Positions 8,355-17,265 of a stretch of DNA of 64,000 nucleotides are shown one piece after another. How positions within the stretch are numbered: the stretch's first letter is position 1; every line of letters starts with the position of its first letter. The translations under genes were made by a program, and so were the position numbers. The notes beneath the pieces are model-generated. The model searched no databases. It was not told the DNA's origin and was given only the letters and a program-made list of their open reading frames with translations. Location: assembly GCA_016717165.1 (NCBI GenBank), contig JADKGA010000002.1, forward strand, positions 1,116,001-1,180,000. Direction: 5' to 3'. The stretch is from Candidatus Lutibacillus vidarii (GTDB lineage Bacteria > Actinomycetota > Actinomycetes > Actinomycetales > Dermatophilaceae).

Positions 8355-9754
8355 CGCGGAGCCGGGACGCTCTGCTGGGCGTCGAGCAGCTGACGCATGA
8401 CGGCGGTGATGAAGACCGAGGCGTCGGCCGTCATACCTCCGGGCAGCCCGCCGTAGAGGGCCGCCGACACGGCCGGCTGACCTGCGTGGTCGCGGGCATA
8501 GGCGACCGCCTCGCGCAGGTCGGCGGCGAAGCGCTCGATGACCCCGTCCTGGGTCTGGGGCCGGGTCACGGCGAGGTGGAGGGCGTTGGGGTACTGCAGC
8601 CCGTTGAACCGCCAGCCGCGGGCCCGCATGGCGTCGTTGACGTGGTAGATGTCGACGACATCGGAGGTGAACGCCACGACGAAGGTCGGCGTCCCGACCA
8701 ACCGGAGCTCGGGCGTCGCGACGACGGCATCGCGGATCGCCGCGGCTGCAGCGAAGATCCGCCCGGCGTGCTCGCGGTAGCCGGCCCGCCCCAGGCTCAC
8801 CATCGACGCCCAGGTCGAGGCGAGCAGGCCGACCGACCGGGAGCCATCCATGCTGGGGGAGTAGTACTTCCCGCCGGACCAGTCCGGGACGAAGAAGTAG
8901 GACTGGTTGCGCAGGGCCTGGTCCCGGAAGAGGACGGTGGAGGACCCCTTGAGGCCGTAGCCGTACTTGTGCGTGTCGGCCGAGATCGAGGTCACCCCCG
9001 CTACCCGGAAGTCGAACGGGGGGATGTCGTAGCCGAGCTCCTCGCCGAAGGGGAGGAGGAAGCCGCCGAGACAGCCGTCGACATGCAACCCCACTCCGCG
9101 GGCGGCGGTGACCTCGGCGATCTCGGCGATCGGGTCGATCGTCCCGTACGGGTAGTTGCCCGCGCTGGCGATGACGGCGGCTGTCGTCTCGTCGATGGCG
9201 TCGGCGACGGCGGCGGGGTCGACCAGGGTGGTCTGGGGGTCGACGGGCAGGACGCGCAGCTCGAGGCCGAACAGGTGGGCGGCCTTGGCGAACGCCGGGT
9301 GGGCCGTCTCGGGCTTGATGATGCTGGGCCGGTCGATGCCGCGGACGGTGCGCGCGTGCTCCCGGTAGCAGAGCATGGCGTGCAGGATCGAGCCGGTCCC
9401 GCCGCTGGTGACCAGCCCCGCCGGAGTCGTCCCGGTCACCGCGTCGGCGTGCATGAGGTCGAGCGCCATCGCGAGGATCTCGCCCTCGAAGCGGGTCGCG
9501 CTCGGGCACATGTCGCGCTGCAGAGCGTTCTGGTGGGCGAACCGGCCGAAGGCCTCGGTGAGGAAGTCGTAGTGCTCGTGGTCGCCGCAGTACATCGTCC
9601 CCGAGCACTGCCCGGACTCCCAGGCCCGGTCCTCCTCGGTCGCCATCGTCGCCAGCTCGGCGCGGATCTCGTCCCGGGGGCGACCCTGTTCGGGCAGCCC
9701 GCGCAGGACAGGGAAGCGGTCCTGGTAGGGATAGGAGTCGAACAGATCGCTCAT
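8351..9754 (-). CDS. PLP-dependent lyase of the sphingosine-1-phosphate lyase/decarboxylase group
   Basis: The 467-residue fold-type I PLP enzyme resembles sphingosine-1-phosphate lyase. It has LVTSGGTGSIL (124-134), HPAFAKAAHLFG (162-173), GNYPYGTIDPI (199-209), HVDGCLGGFLLPF (234-246) and the PLP-lysine motif SADTHKYGYG with Lys at about 263. There is no N-terminal membrane helix, unlike the eukaryotic enzyme. That family cleaves phosphorylated amino-alcohols to an aldehyde and phosphoethanolamine; more distant relatives are glutamate decarboxylases. It is the first gene of a two-gene operon with an FGGY kinase (4-bp overlap). ATG at 9754 starts 42 bp from divergent coaE. The fold is secure; the substrate is unknown. 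Confidence 0.78.
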   Translation of the reverse strand: MSDLFDSYPYQDRFPVLRGLPEQGRPRDEIRAELATMATEEDRAWESGQCSGTMYCGDHEHYDFLTEAFGRFAHQNALQRDMCPSATRFEGEILAMALDLMHADAVTGTTPAGLVTSGGTGSILHAMLCYREHARTVRGIDRPSIIKPETAHPAFAKAAHLFGLELRVLPVDPQTTLVDPAAVADAIDETTAAVIASAGNYPYGTIDPIAEIAEVTAARGVGLHVDGCLGGFLLPFGEELGYDIPPFDFRVAGVTSISADTHKYGYGLKGSSTVLFRDQALRNQSYFFVPDWSGGKYYSPSMDGSRSVGLLASTWASMVSLGRAGYREHAGRIFAAAAAIRDAVVATPELRLVGTPTFVVAFTSDVVDIYHVNDAMRARGWRFNGLQYPNALHLAVTRPQTQDGVIERFAADLREAVAYARDHAGQPAVSAALYGGLPGGMTADASVFITAVMRQLLDAQQSVPAPR

Positions 9755-9784
9755 GGACACACCGTATGACGAAGCCGCCGTCGG

Positions 9785-9796
9785 TATGGTGGCGGC
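9785..9796 (+). promoter_or_regulatory. -10 element of coaE, leaderless type
   Basis: TATGGT (9785-9790) lies 6 nt before the coaE ATG in a 42-bp divergent gap, a spacing expected for a transcript starting at the ATG. No Shine-Dalgarno is visible. Confidence 0.45.
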
Positions 9797-10984
9797 ATGC
9801 TGCGCGTCGGCCTGACCGGGGGGATCGGCTCGGGGAAGTCCACCGTGGCTGCCGCGCTGGCCGGTCACGGGGCCCTGGTCGTCGACGCCGACAGGATCGC
9901 GCGGGAGGTCGTCGCCCGGGGAACTCCCGGACTGGCGGCCCTCGCCGACCGGTTCGGGCCGGGTGTCCTCACCGCGGAGGGTGACCTCGACCGGGCGGCG
10001 CTGGCAGCCCTGGCCTTCTCGGACGACTCGGCCCGCCGGGACCTGGAGGCGATCACCCACCCCCGGATCGCCGCGCGAGCCGCCGAGCTGTTCGCGACGG
10101 CGCGGCCGGACCAGGTGGTCGTCCACGATGTGCCGCTGCTCGTCGAGAAGGGGATGGGGGCGGCATACCACCTCGTTCTTGTCGTCGACGCACCGGCCGA
10201 GGTCCGGGTCGCCCGCCTCGTGAGGCGTGGTCTCAGCGAAGCGGATGCGCGGGCCCGGATCGAGGCCCAGGCGACGACGGCGCAGCGCCGCGCCGCTGCT
10301 GACGTCTGGCTGGACAACTCCGGGACGCAGGCCGACCTGCGGGCGACCGTCGACCGGCTGTGGGTCGAGCGGCTCGCGCCATACGAGGAGAACCTGCGGG
10401 TCGGCCGCCGGGTCAAGCGCTCTGATGCGACCACCCTCAGCGCGCCCGACCCGGACTGGGCCGACCGGGGCGCCCGCGTCGTCGGCCGCCTACGTCACGT
10501 GCTGCGTGCCCGCGCTGTGGACGTCGAGCACATCGGGTCGACGTCGGTCCCCGGCCTGCTCGCCAAGGACGTCGTCGACGTCCAGGTCGGGGTGGCCGAG
10601 CTCGCGGCGGCCGACGACCCGGGCTTCGTCGCGGCGATGCGGGACGGTGGCTACCTGCTCGTCGAAGGGAACGACCAGGACCATCCGCACCCCGCGGACG
10701 CCGACCCGCGCGGGTGGACGAAGCGGTTCTACGGCGGGTGTGACCCGGGATGTGTCGTCAACGTCCACGTGCGGCAGGTGGGCTCCGGCGGCCACTGGTT
10801 CGCCCTGGCCTTCCGCGACTGGCTGAGGACGAGCCGGCAGGGGCGGGCGGAGTATGCCGCGCTCAAGACCGGGCTCGGCGCTGCGCACCCCGCGACCGCC
10901 GACTATGCCGCTGCGAAAGAGCCGTGGTTCGACGTCGTCTACACCCGGCTGGCCGCGGGCGGCTCGGGCCACGCAACCAACTAG
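9797..10984 (+). CDS. coaE: Dephospho-CoA kinase fused to a GrpB/UPF0157 domain
   Basis: This 395-residue protein joins two domains. Residues 1-200 form dephospho-CoA kinase, which makes the last step of CoA synthesis: P-loop GGIGSGKST (8-16), DADRIAREV, ITHPRI and DVPLLVEKGM. Residues 205-395 form a GrpB/UPF0157 nucleotidyltransferase-like domain with VEHIGSTSVPGLLAKDVVDVQV and a C-terminal NVHV...F region. The same fusion is standard in mycobacteria and other actinobacteria, so it is not an assembly artefact. What the second domain does is unsettled; it may stabilise the kinase. The gene lies upstream of uvrB, as in Mycobacterium. Confidence 0.93.
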   Translation: MLRVGLTGGIGSGKSTVAAALAGHGALVVDADRIAREVVARGTPGLAALADRFGPGVLTAEGDLDRAALAALAFSDDSARRDLEAITHPRIAARAAELFATARPDQVVVHDVPLLVEKGMGAAYHLVLVVDAPAEVRVARLVRRGLSEADARARIEAQATTAQRRAAADVWLDNSGTQADLRATVDRLWVERLAPYEENLRVGRRVKRSDATTLSAPDPDWADRGARVVGRLRHVLRARAVDVEHIGSTSVPGLLAKDVVDVQVGVAELAAADDPGFVAAMRDGGYLLVEGNDQDHPHPADADPRGWTKRFYGGCDPGCVVNVHVRQVGSGGHWFALAFRDWLRTSRQGRAEYAALKTGLGAAHPATADYAAAKEPWFDVVYTRLAAGGSGHATN

Positions 10985-11050
10985 GCTCTCCCAACACTCG
11001 GGCCGGACCCTGGCGCAGGGCGCATCCTCTGACCCCCCGCCCGACGAGGG

Positions 11051-11073
11051 TTGTCGGAGGAGGGTCGTACGGT
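11051..11073 (+). promoter_or_regulatory. RecA/LexA-independent DNA-damage promoter of uvrB
   Basis: TTGTCGGAG (11051-11059), an 8-nt spacer and TACGGT (11068-11073) match the mycobacterial RecA-NDp/PafBC promoter pattern tTGTCRgtg-N8-TAnnnT except for one base (gag instead of gtg). The ATG follows 7 nt after the -10 box, which implies a leaderless mRNA. Confidence 0.75.
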
Positions 11074-11080
11074 AGGGGTC

Positions 11081-13195
11081 ATGCGACCGACGACCGCCCT
11101 GCAGCGCACGGTGGCGCCCTTCCGGGTGGTCTCCGACTTCCAGCCTGCCGGGGACCAGCCAGAGGCGATCGCCGACCTCGCGCGCCGGATCACCGCCGGG
11201 GAGGGCAATGTCGTCCTCCTTGGCGCGACCGGCACCGGCAAGTCGGCGACCACCGCGTGGCTCGTCGAGCAGGTCCAGCGGCCGACGCTGGTCATGGCGC
11301 CCAACAAGACCCTGGCCGCTCAGCTCGCCAACGAGTTCCGCGAGCTGCTACCTCACAACGCCGTCGAGTACTTCGTCAGCTACTACGACTACTACCAGCC
11401 CGAGGCCTATGTCCCGCAGACGGACACCTATATCGAGAAGGACTCCTCGATCAACGAGGAGGTCGAACGGCTGCGGCACAGCGCCACCAACTCGCTGCTC
11501 ACCCGTCGCGATGTCATCGTCGTCGCGTCGGTGTCGTGCATCTACGGGCTGGGGACCCCGCAGGAGTATGTCGACCGGATGGTCTCGCTCAAGGTCGGCG
11601 ACCGGATCGACCGCGACCAGCTGCTGCGCAAGTTCGTCCAGATGCAGTACGTCCGCAACGACCTCGCCTTCACCAGAGGCTCGTTCCGGGTGCGTGGCGA
11701 CACCGTCGAGATCATCCCGGTGTACGAGGAGCTCGCGGTGCGCATCGAGCTCTTCGGCGACGAGGTCGAGCGGCTCTACACCCTGCACCCGCTGACCGGT
11801 GAGGTGGTCCGCGAGGAGCAGGAGATGTACGTCTTCCCGGCGTCGCACTATGTGGCCGGGGAAGAGCGCATGGACAGGGCGATCAGCGGGATCGAGGCCG
11901 AGCTCGAGCAGCGCCTGGCCGAGCTCGACCGCCAGGGCAAGCTCCTCGAGGCGCAGCGGCTGCGGATGCGCACGACCTACGACATCGAGATGATGCGCCA
12001 GGTCGGCTCCTGCTCGGGCATCGAGAACTACAGCCGGCATATCGACGGTCGCGAGGCCGGGTCTGCGCCGAACTGCCTGCTCGACTACTTCCCGGAGGAC
12101 TTCCTCCTGGTCATCGACGAGTCGCATGTCACCGTGCCGCAGATCGGGGCGATGTACGAGGGCGACATGTCCCGCAAGCGGGTCCTCGTCGAGCACGGTT
12201 TCCGGCTCCCCAGCGCCATGGACAACCGGCCGCTGACCTGGGAGGAGTTCCTCGACCGGATCGGTCAGACGATCTATCTCTCGGCCACTCCCGGCCCCTA
12301 CGAGCTCGACGTCGCCGACGGGGTGGTCGAGCAGATCATCCGCCCCACCGGACTGGTCGACCCGGAGATCGTCCTCAAACCGACGAAGGGCCAGATCGAC
12401 GACCTCATCCACGAGATCCGGCTCCGGACAGCAGTCAACGAGCGGGTGCTCGTCACCACGCTGACGAAGAAGATGGCCGAGGACCTGACCGACTACCTCC
12501 TCGACAAGGGCATCCGGGTCCGCTATCTCCACTCCGATATCGACACCTTGCGCCGGGTCGAGCTGCTCCGCGAGCTGCGGCTCGGCGAGTATGACGTCCT
12601 CGTCGGCATCAACCTGCTCCGCGAGGGCCTCGACCTGCCGGAGGTCTCGCTCGTCAGCATCCTCGACGCCGACAAGGAGGGCTTCCTCCGCTCGGCCCGT
12701 TCGCTCATCCAGACCATCGGCCGCGCCGCCCGCAATGTCTCGGGCCAGGTGCACATGTATGCCGACCAGGTCACCGCGTCCATGGCCGAGGCGATTGACG
12801 AGACCCGCCGCCGACGCGAGAAGCAGGTCGCCTACAACACCGCACATGGGCTGGATCCCCAGCCACTGCGCAAGCGCATCGCGGACATTACCGACCTGCT
12901 GGGCCGTGAGGACGCCGACACCGAGTCGCTTCTGGGCAGCGGACGTCGCCAGTCGCGCGGGTCCCGGGGTGGCGCCGCCCGAGGGCAGTCCCTCGCGGAC
13001 TCCGCGCTGGCCGGCGGTGGCCTCCGCGACATTTCCAGCCTGGCCGCGCACGACCTCGCGACGCTGATCCAGGAGCTCACCACTCAGATGCACGACGCCG
13101 CCACCGAGCTGCACTTCGAGCTCGCCGCCCGGTTGCGGGACGAGATCTCGGACCTGAAGAAGGAGCTGCGCCAGATGACCGCGGCGACCTCGTGA
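11081..13195 (+). CDS. uvrB: UvrABC excinuclease subunit B
   Basis: The 704-residue DNA-damage helicase-like subunit is loaded by UvrA and incised with UvrC. It has Walker A GATGTGKS (48-55), the beta-hairpin YYDYYQPEAYVP (101-112) that threads between strands, DEVERL, the DESH Walker B region, the helicase motif GINLLREGLDLPEV, QTIGRAARN and a C-terminal UVR motif ending ELRQMTAAT. An ATG preceded 7 nt earlier by a -10 box and lacking a Shine-Dalgarno fits leaderless translation. The stop overlaps the GTG of the next gene by 4 bp. It is presumably damage-inducible with uvrA and uvrC, which share its promoter type. Confidence 0.97.
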   Translation: MRPTTALQRTVAPFRVVSDFQPAGDQPEAIADLARRITAGEGNVVLLGATGTGKSATTAWLVEQVQRPTLVMAPNKTLAAQLANEFRELLPHNAVEYFVSYYDYYQPEAYVPQTDTYIEKDSSINEEVERLRHSATNSLLTRRDVIVVASVSCIYGLGTPQEYVDRMVSLKVGDRIDRDQLLRKFVQMQYVRNDLAFTRGSFRVRGDTVEIIPVYEELAVRIELFGDEVERLYTLHPLTGEVVREEQEMYVFPASHYVAGEERMDRAISGIEAELEQRLAELDRQGKLLEAQRLRMRTTYDIEMMRQVGSCSGIENYSRHIDGREAGSAPNCLLDYFPEDFLLVIDESHVTVPQIGAMYEGDMSRKRVLVEHGFRLPSAMDNRPLTWEEFLDRIGQTIYLSATPGPYELDVADGVVEQIIRPTGLVDPEIVLKPTKGQIDDLIHEIRLRTAVNERVLVTTLTKKMAEDLTDYLLDKGIRVRYLHSDIDTLRRVELLRELRLGEYDVLVGINLLREGLDLPEVSLVSILDADKEGFLRSARSLIQTIGRAARNVSGQVHMYADQVTASMAEAIDETRRRREKQVAYNTAHGLDPQPLRKRIADITDLLGREDADTESLLGSGRRQSRGSRGGAARGQSLADSALAGGGLRDISSLAAHDLATLIQELTTQMHDAATELHFELAARLRDEISDLKKELRQMTAATS

Positions 13196-14082
13196 GCCTG
13201 CTGGACGAGCCGCCCGCCGAGGTGACGGTCGACGAGGCCCTGGTCCGCGACCTGCTGGCGGACCAAGCACCCCACCTCGCCAGCGGACCGGTCACCATCA
13301 TCGGCAACGGCTGGGACAATGTCGTCGCCCGGATCGGCGCGCATCATGTCGCTCGGCTGCCGCGGCGGCAGGTCGCGGTGCCGCTCATCGAGCACGAGCA
13401 GCGCTGGCTCCCCGTGCTGGCCGGCCGCCTGCCGGTGCTCATCCCTGCCCCGGTGGTCGCCGGCGTGGCGTCGGACCGCTTTCCCTGGCCGTGGACGGTG
13501 ACCCGGTGGTTCCCCGGCCGGACCGCCGCGCAGGCTCCGCCCGCCGACCTCGACCGCCTGGCCGAGACCCTCGCGGCCTTTCTGTCGGCGCTGCATGTCG
13601 ATGCGCCCGACCATGCGCCCAGCAATCCCGTTCGTGGCATCCACCTCGCCGGGCGGCGCGAGCTCACGGCGGGCTGGCTGGACCGGCTCGGCGCGTCGGT
13701 GCCGGCCGACCTCGGCGCGGTGTGGGAGCAGCTCTGCGAGCTCCCGGCCTGGCCGGGGCCACCCCAGTGGCTGCACGGCGACCTGCACCCGGACAACCTT
13801 GTCGTCGACGACGACGGTCTGGTCGCGGTCATCGACTGGGGTGACCTCACCGCCGGCGACCCGGCCACCGACCTCGCCATCGCCTGGCTGCTCCTGCCGC
13901 CAGGCCCGCGCGCGCGGCTGCGTGCCGAGCTGGCGTATGACGACCAGACCTGGCTGCGCGGGATGGGCTGGGCGCTCAGCCTCGGCGCGGCGCTGGCCGC
14001 CCACTCGGCGCAGAACCCCACCTATGAGGCGCTCGGTCGGGCGACTCTGGGCGGCATACTCGATGACCTGAGGACGAGGTGA
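13192..14082 (+). CDS. Aminoglycoside-phosphotransferase-fold kinase
   Basis: The 296-residue APH/choline-kinase-like protein has the catalytic loop WLHGDLHPDNLVV (about 200-212) and the Mg-binding IDWGDLTAGDPATDLA (221-236). The N-terminal lobe lacks a clear P-loop beyond IGNGWDNVVAR. Members near uvrB are usually annotated as APH (3') but phosphorylate unknown small molecules, so resistance should not be assumed. GTG at 13192 overlaps the uvrB stop (GTGA), giving translational coupling and likely damage-linked expression. Confidence 0.85.
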   Translation: MSLLDEPPAEVTVDEALVRDLLADQAPHLASGPVTIIGNGWDNVVARIGAHHVARLPRRQVAVPLIEHEQRWLPVLAGRLPVLIPAPVVAGVASDRFPWPWTVTRWFPGRTAAQAPPADLDRLAETLAAFLSALHVDAPDHAPSNPVRGIHLAGRRELTAGWLDRLGASVPADLGAVWEQLCELPAWPGPPQWLHGDLHPDNLVVDDDGLVAVIDWGDLTAGDPATDLAIAWLLLPPGPRARLRAELAYDDQTWLRGMGWALSLGAALAAHSAQNPTYEALGRATLGGILDDLRTR

Positions 14083-14092
14083 GAGGGAGCCG

Positions 14093-14449
14093 ATGACCGA
14101 GCCGACGGCCAGCATGCGACTGCTGGCCCATGCCCTGGCCAAGCCCGGGGCCTGGGTGGACCACCCGTGGGAGGGTGACACGGTCGCCAAGGTGGGACCG
14201 AAGATCTTCGCCTTTGTCGACGAGGACGGCATCGGGGTCAAGTGTGGGCGCGGCCGGGCGGACGCGGACGAGTGGCTCGACCGGTTTCCCGGGGACGCGA
14301 CGGCCATGGCCTACGTCGGCCGGTACGGGTGGAACACCTTACGGGTCGACGGAGCCATCCCGTTCGACGACCTCCTCGACGCCATCGACGGGTCGTACGA
14401 GGCGGTGGTCAGCCGCCTGCCACGGTCGCAGCAGCCGCCCGCGGGGTGA
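14093..14449 (+). CDS. MmcQ/YjbR family protein
   Basis: The 118-residue small alpha/beta protein has the MmcQ/YjbR (CyaY-like fold) pattern: an early HPWEGDTVAKVGPKIFAF strand pair, then GIGVKCGRG and a late YGWNTLRVDGAI segment. Family members bind DNA weakly or have unknown roles. The ATG has GAGGGAG about 6 nt upstream and lies 10 nt after the kinase stop, making it the third gene of the uvrB transcript. Confidence 0.8.
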   Translation: MTEPTASMRLLAHALAKPGAWVDHPWEGDTVAKVGPKIFAFVDEDGIGVKCGRGRADADEWLDRFPGDATAMAYVGRYGWNTLRVDGAIPFDDLLDAIDGSYEAVVSRLPRSQQPPAG

Positions 14450-14531
14450 CCTCCGTGCGCTGGTCCGCGCCTGAGGCGGCCCGTGGCGCTGTGACACACT
14501 GAGGGCCGCATCGAACGGAGAGGTGTACGGC

Positions 14532-15509
14532 GTGGGTGTCTCGAGCCTGACCTGGTGGGTGACCATCGGGGTCCTGGCGTTGTTCCTCGTCATCGACGTG
14601 TGGCACAGCGCGCGGAACCCACACGTTCCCCCCACCCGGGAGGCGGCCCGGCATCTCTTCTTCTACATCGGGCTTGCCGTGCTCTTCGGACTGTTCGTCT
14701 GGCGCACCTGGGGCGGGCAGTATGCCGGGGAGTACTACGCGGGCTGGCTCACCGAGTACTCGCTCTCGGTGGACAACCTCTTTGTCTTCCTCCTCATCAT
14801 GCAGCGCTTCGCCGTGCCGGAGCGGCTGCAGCAAAGTGCCCTGCTCGCCGGGATCGTCATCGCCATCGTCCTGCGCGGGATCTTCATCGCGGCCGGTGCC
14901 GCCGCCATCGAACGCTTCTCCTGGGTCTTCTACCTCTTCGGGGCCTTCCTCATCTACACCGCGGTCAAGCTCGCCAAGGAGGGGGAGAGCGATGACGAGG
15001 AGTACCACGAGAACCGGCTGCTCCAGTGGGTGGAGCGCAAGTACCGGTTTACGAACGAGTTCGTCGGGACCCGGCTGGTTGCCCCGATCGACGGGGTCCG
15101 CCAGCTGACCGCCATGGCCCTGGTCATCCTCTCGCTCGGGACGACCGACCTGCTCTTCGCGCTCGACTCGATCCCGGCGATCTACGGCCTGACCAAGGAG
15201 CCCTACCTCGTCCTGACCGCCAACGTCTTCGCGCTCATGGGGCTGCGGCAGCTCTACTTCCTCATCGGGGGCATGCTCAAGAAGCTGGTCTACCTCAGCA
15301 TCGGGCTCGCCGTCCTGCTGGCCTTCATCGGCGTCAAGCTCGTTCTGCACGCGCTGCACGAGAACGAGCTGCCCTTCATCAACGGCGGTCGGCCCGTTGC
15401 GGTGCCGGAGATCCCCATCGCGGTCTCGCTCGGGGCCATCGTCGCCATCCTCGGTGCGGCGACCCTAGCCAGCCTGTGGAAGAGCCGTCGGGACGCCCGC
15501 AGCGCCTGA
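14532..15509 (+). CDS. TerC/Alx-family integral membrane protein
   Basis: The 325-residue protein has about nine TM helices and the TerC hallmarks SLSVDNLFVF (near residue 78) and LALDSIPAI-like LFALDSIPAIYG (near residue 205), whose acidic residues sit inside helices. TerC/Alx proteins are linked to tellurite resistance and manganese export during secretion of metalloenzymes. GTG at 14532 is chosen because GGAGAGG (14517-14523) lies 8 nt upstream; the GTG at 14523 overlaps that site. The gene stands alone and is convergent with the EamA gene. Confidence 0.88.
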   Translation: MGVSSLTWWVTIGVLALFLVIDVWHSARNPHVPPTREAARHLFFYIGLAVLFGLFVWRTWGGQYAGEYYAGWLTEYSLSVDNLFVFLLIMQRFAVPERLQQSALLAGIVIAIVLRGIFIAAGAAAIERFSWVFYLFGAFLIYTAVKLAKEGESDDEEYHENRLLQWVERKYRFTNEFVGTRLVAPIDGVRQLTAMALVILSLGTTDLLFALDSIPAIYGLTKEPYLVLTANVFALMGLRQLYFLIGGMLKKLVYLSIGLAVLLAFIGVKLVLHALHENELPFINGGRPVAVPEIPIAVSLGAIVAILGAATLASLWKSRRDARSA

Positions 15510-15510
15510 G

Positions 15511-15533
15511 GCGAGCGGGCGTGGCGCGCTCGT
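15511..15533. terminator. Possible bidirectional hairpin between terC and the EamA gene
   Basis: CGAGCG (15512-15517) pairs with CGCTCG (15527-15532) across a 9-nt loop in a 34-bp convergent gap. There is no U-tract, so support is positional only. Confidence 0.3.
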
Positions 15534-15543
15534 GGAACCAGCG

Positions 15544-16425
15544 CTATGTCGCGTCGATGACCGGCCGGGACGACGTCCGGTGCCCCATCACCAGGGCGCT
15601 CGCGACGACGACCAGGCCCATCCCGCCGACCTGGATCGGCGTCAACCGCTGGCCGAGGACGACGAACCCGGCCAGCGCGGCGACGGCGGGCTCCAGGCTG
15701 AGCAGGATCCCGAAGACCTGAGGGCGCAGGACCCGCAGCGCGACGAGCTCGCAGGAGTACGGGATGACCGAGGAGAGGATGGCGATGGCCACGCCCTTGG
15801 CGACGATGTCGCCGCTCCAGCGCCCCGCCGTGGCCACCCCCCAGGGCCCGATGAGCAGCGCGGCCACGAGCATCGCGACGGCGAGCCCGTCCAGCCCGGG
15901 GAAGGCGGCACCGGTCCGCGAGCTGAGGACGATATAGGCCGCCCAGAAGGTGCCGGCGGCCAGCGCGAGGAGGATCCCGGTCAGTGGGAGGGCGGACCAG
16001 TCCAGATGCGAGGCTCCCGAGATCAGCGCGATGCCGAAGGCCGCGGCGACCACGGCGAGCGCGTCGGCGCCGCGGCGGGAGAGCACCGCGGCGAGCGTCA
16101 GCGGCCCGATGAACTCGATGGTGACGGCGACCCCGATCGGCAGATGGGCCAGTGAGGCGTAGAAGGTGAGGTTCATCGCGCCCAGCGCCATACCGAAGAG
16201 GACGACGGTGACCCAGGCCCGACGGGAGTGGCCGCGCAACGACGGGCGGGCGACGGCCCACAGGACCACGACGCCGATCCCCAGGCGCAGGGCGACGGAG
16301 CCGGCCGCGCCGATCTGAGGCACCAGGGTGGCCGCGATCGCCCCGCCGAACTGGACCGAGACCACTGCGGCCAGGACCAGAAGGAGAGCCCGGGTCCGCC
16401 CAGGGGTGCGGGCCGGCGTGGTCAC
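15544..16425 (-). CDS. EamA-family drug/metabolite exporter
   Basis: The 293-residue protein has ten predicted TM helices in two EamA halves (about 15-140 and 150-285), resembling RhtA-type threonine/homoserine exporters. Typical features are FGMALGAMNLTFY in helix 3-4, EFIGPL at the end of the first half and SLEPAVAALAG in the second. The start is GTG at 16425, 10 nt after the NlpC/P60 stop, without a good ribosome-binding site. The substrate is not determinable. Confidence 0.85.
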   Translation of the reverse strand: MTTPARTPGRTRALLLVLAAVVSVQFGGAIAATLVPQIGAAGSVALRLGIGVVVLWAVARPSLRGHSRRAWVTVVLFGMALGAMNLTFYASLAHLPIGVAVTIEFIGPLTLAAVLSRRGADALAVVAAAFGIALISGASHLDWSALPLTGILLALAAGTFWAAYIVLSSRTGAAFPGLDGLAVAMLVAALLIGPWGVATAGRWSGDIVAKGVAIAILSSVIPYSCELVALRVLRPQVFGILLSLEPAVAALAGFVVLGQRLTPIQVGGMGLVVVASALVMGHRTSSRPVIDAT

Positions 16426-16435
16426 CGCGACATCG

Positions 16436-17245
16436 TCACAGACTCGGCGCCGGGCCAGTGCGGACCCGGCCGGCCGCGCTGAGGGTGGCGCGCAGACGTT
16501 CGGTCAGTGGCTCCTCGACGACCGCCCGCCCGGTCTCCGGCGCGTGGATGAGCACTCCCGGAGCAACGACGATGCCGACGTGATGGGCCGTGAGTGCGCC
16601 CGGTTCGGTGAAGAAGTACAGGTCACCCGGCTCGACCTCGTCGAGCCGGACCGGGTCGGCCGCGAGCTGCTGGTCGTGGGCATCTCTCGGGACGGTCATC
16701 CCGAGCTCGCGCCAGGCCAGGTGGACCAGGCCCGAGCAGTCCAGCGCCACCGGCGACATCCCACCCCAGAGGTAGCCCACCCCGAGATGGCGGCGAGCCA
16801 GGGCCAGGGCTGGATGGACCGTGCCGGTCACGGCATCCGCCGCCGCTGCCGACGGCACCGGGCCTTGGGCCACCAGCTGCTCGGCGGCCCCCTTGACGGC
16901 GCGCAGATGCCCGGCGGGCAGCCAGCCTCGATACCCACGGGGGTCGGTCGAGCAGGGCTGCCAGGGGCAGATGACCTCGGTCCAGCTGTAGCCCTTGGCG
17001 CCGATGACCTGGACCGGCTCGCCCTGGAGGAGCTGGGAGTGCACCTTGCCGTGCAGGCCGAGCCGGCCGGCACCGACGCCCTCTGGTCCTTCGTCGGCGT
17101 GGGCATCCATGGCGGCGAGCCACTGTGCCGAGTCGGGGCGCTGCCGCAGCATGGCGGCATCGACCGCACGGGGAGAGTCTGGGTCGACCCAGAGCGTCGT
17201 CACCGGCACGGCCACCGTCATCGTCACCACGGACGTCATCGTCAC
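16436..17245 (-). CDS. NlpC/P60 cell-wall peptidase with SH3-like region
   Basis: This protein of up to 269 residues has a bacterial-SH3-like region at about 55-115 and an NlpC/P60 cysteine peptidase domain at 145-260. The likely triad is Cys170 in the DCSGL motif, His at 221-222 (AHHVGIV) and His234 (IHAPETG). The layout resembles gamma-D-glutamyl-L-diamino acid endopeptidases such as YkfC. There is no classical signal peptide, so it may act on recycled muropeptides in the cytoplasm. The start is uncertain: GTG 17245 or ATG 17239/17221, none with a clear ribosome-binding site. Confidence 0.8.
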   Translation of the reverse strand: MTMTSVVTMTVAVPVTTLWVDPDSPRAVDAAMLRQRPDSAQWLAAMDAHADEGPEGVGAGRLGLHGKVHSQLLQGEPVQVIGAKGYSWTEVICPWQPCSTDPRGYRGWLPAGHLRAVKGAAEQLVAQGPVPSAAAADAVTGTVHPALALARRHLGVGYLWGGMSPVALDCSGLVHLAWRELGMTVPRDAHDQQLAADPVRLDEVEPGDLYFFTEPGALTAHHVGIVVAPGVLIHAPETGRAVVEEPLTERLRATLSAAGRVRTGPAPSL

Positions 17246-17265
17246 ACGTCCGCGGGGCCGAGGCG

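Noticed and set aside
9797..10984. CoaE-GrpB joint as a frameshift or misassembly fusion
   Set aside because: The same fusion is standard in actinobacteria.
13192..14082. Aminoglycoside resistance determinant
   Set aside because: The APH fold is shared by many kinases; coupling to uvrB and the lack of mobile context argue against an acquired resistance gene.
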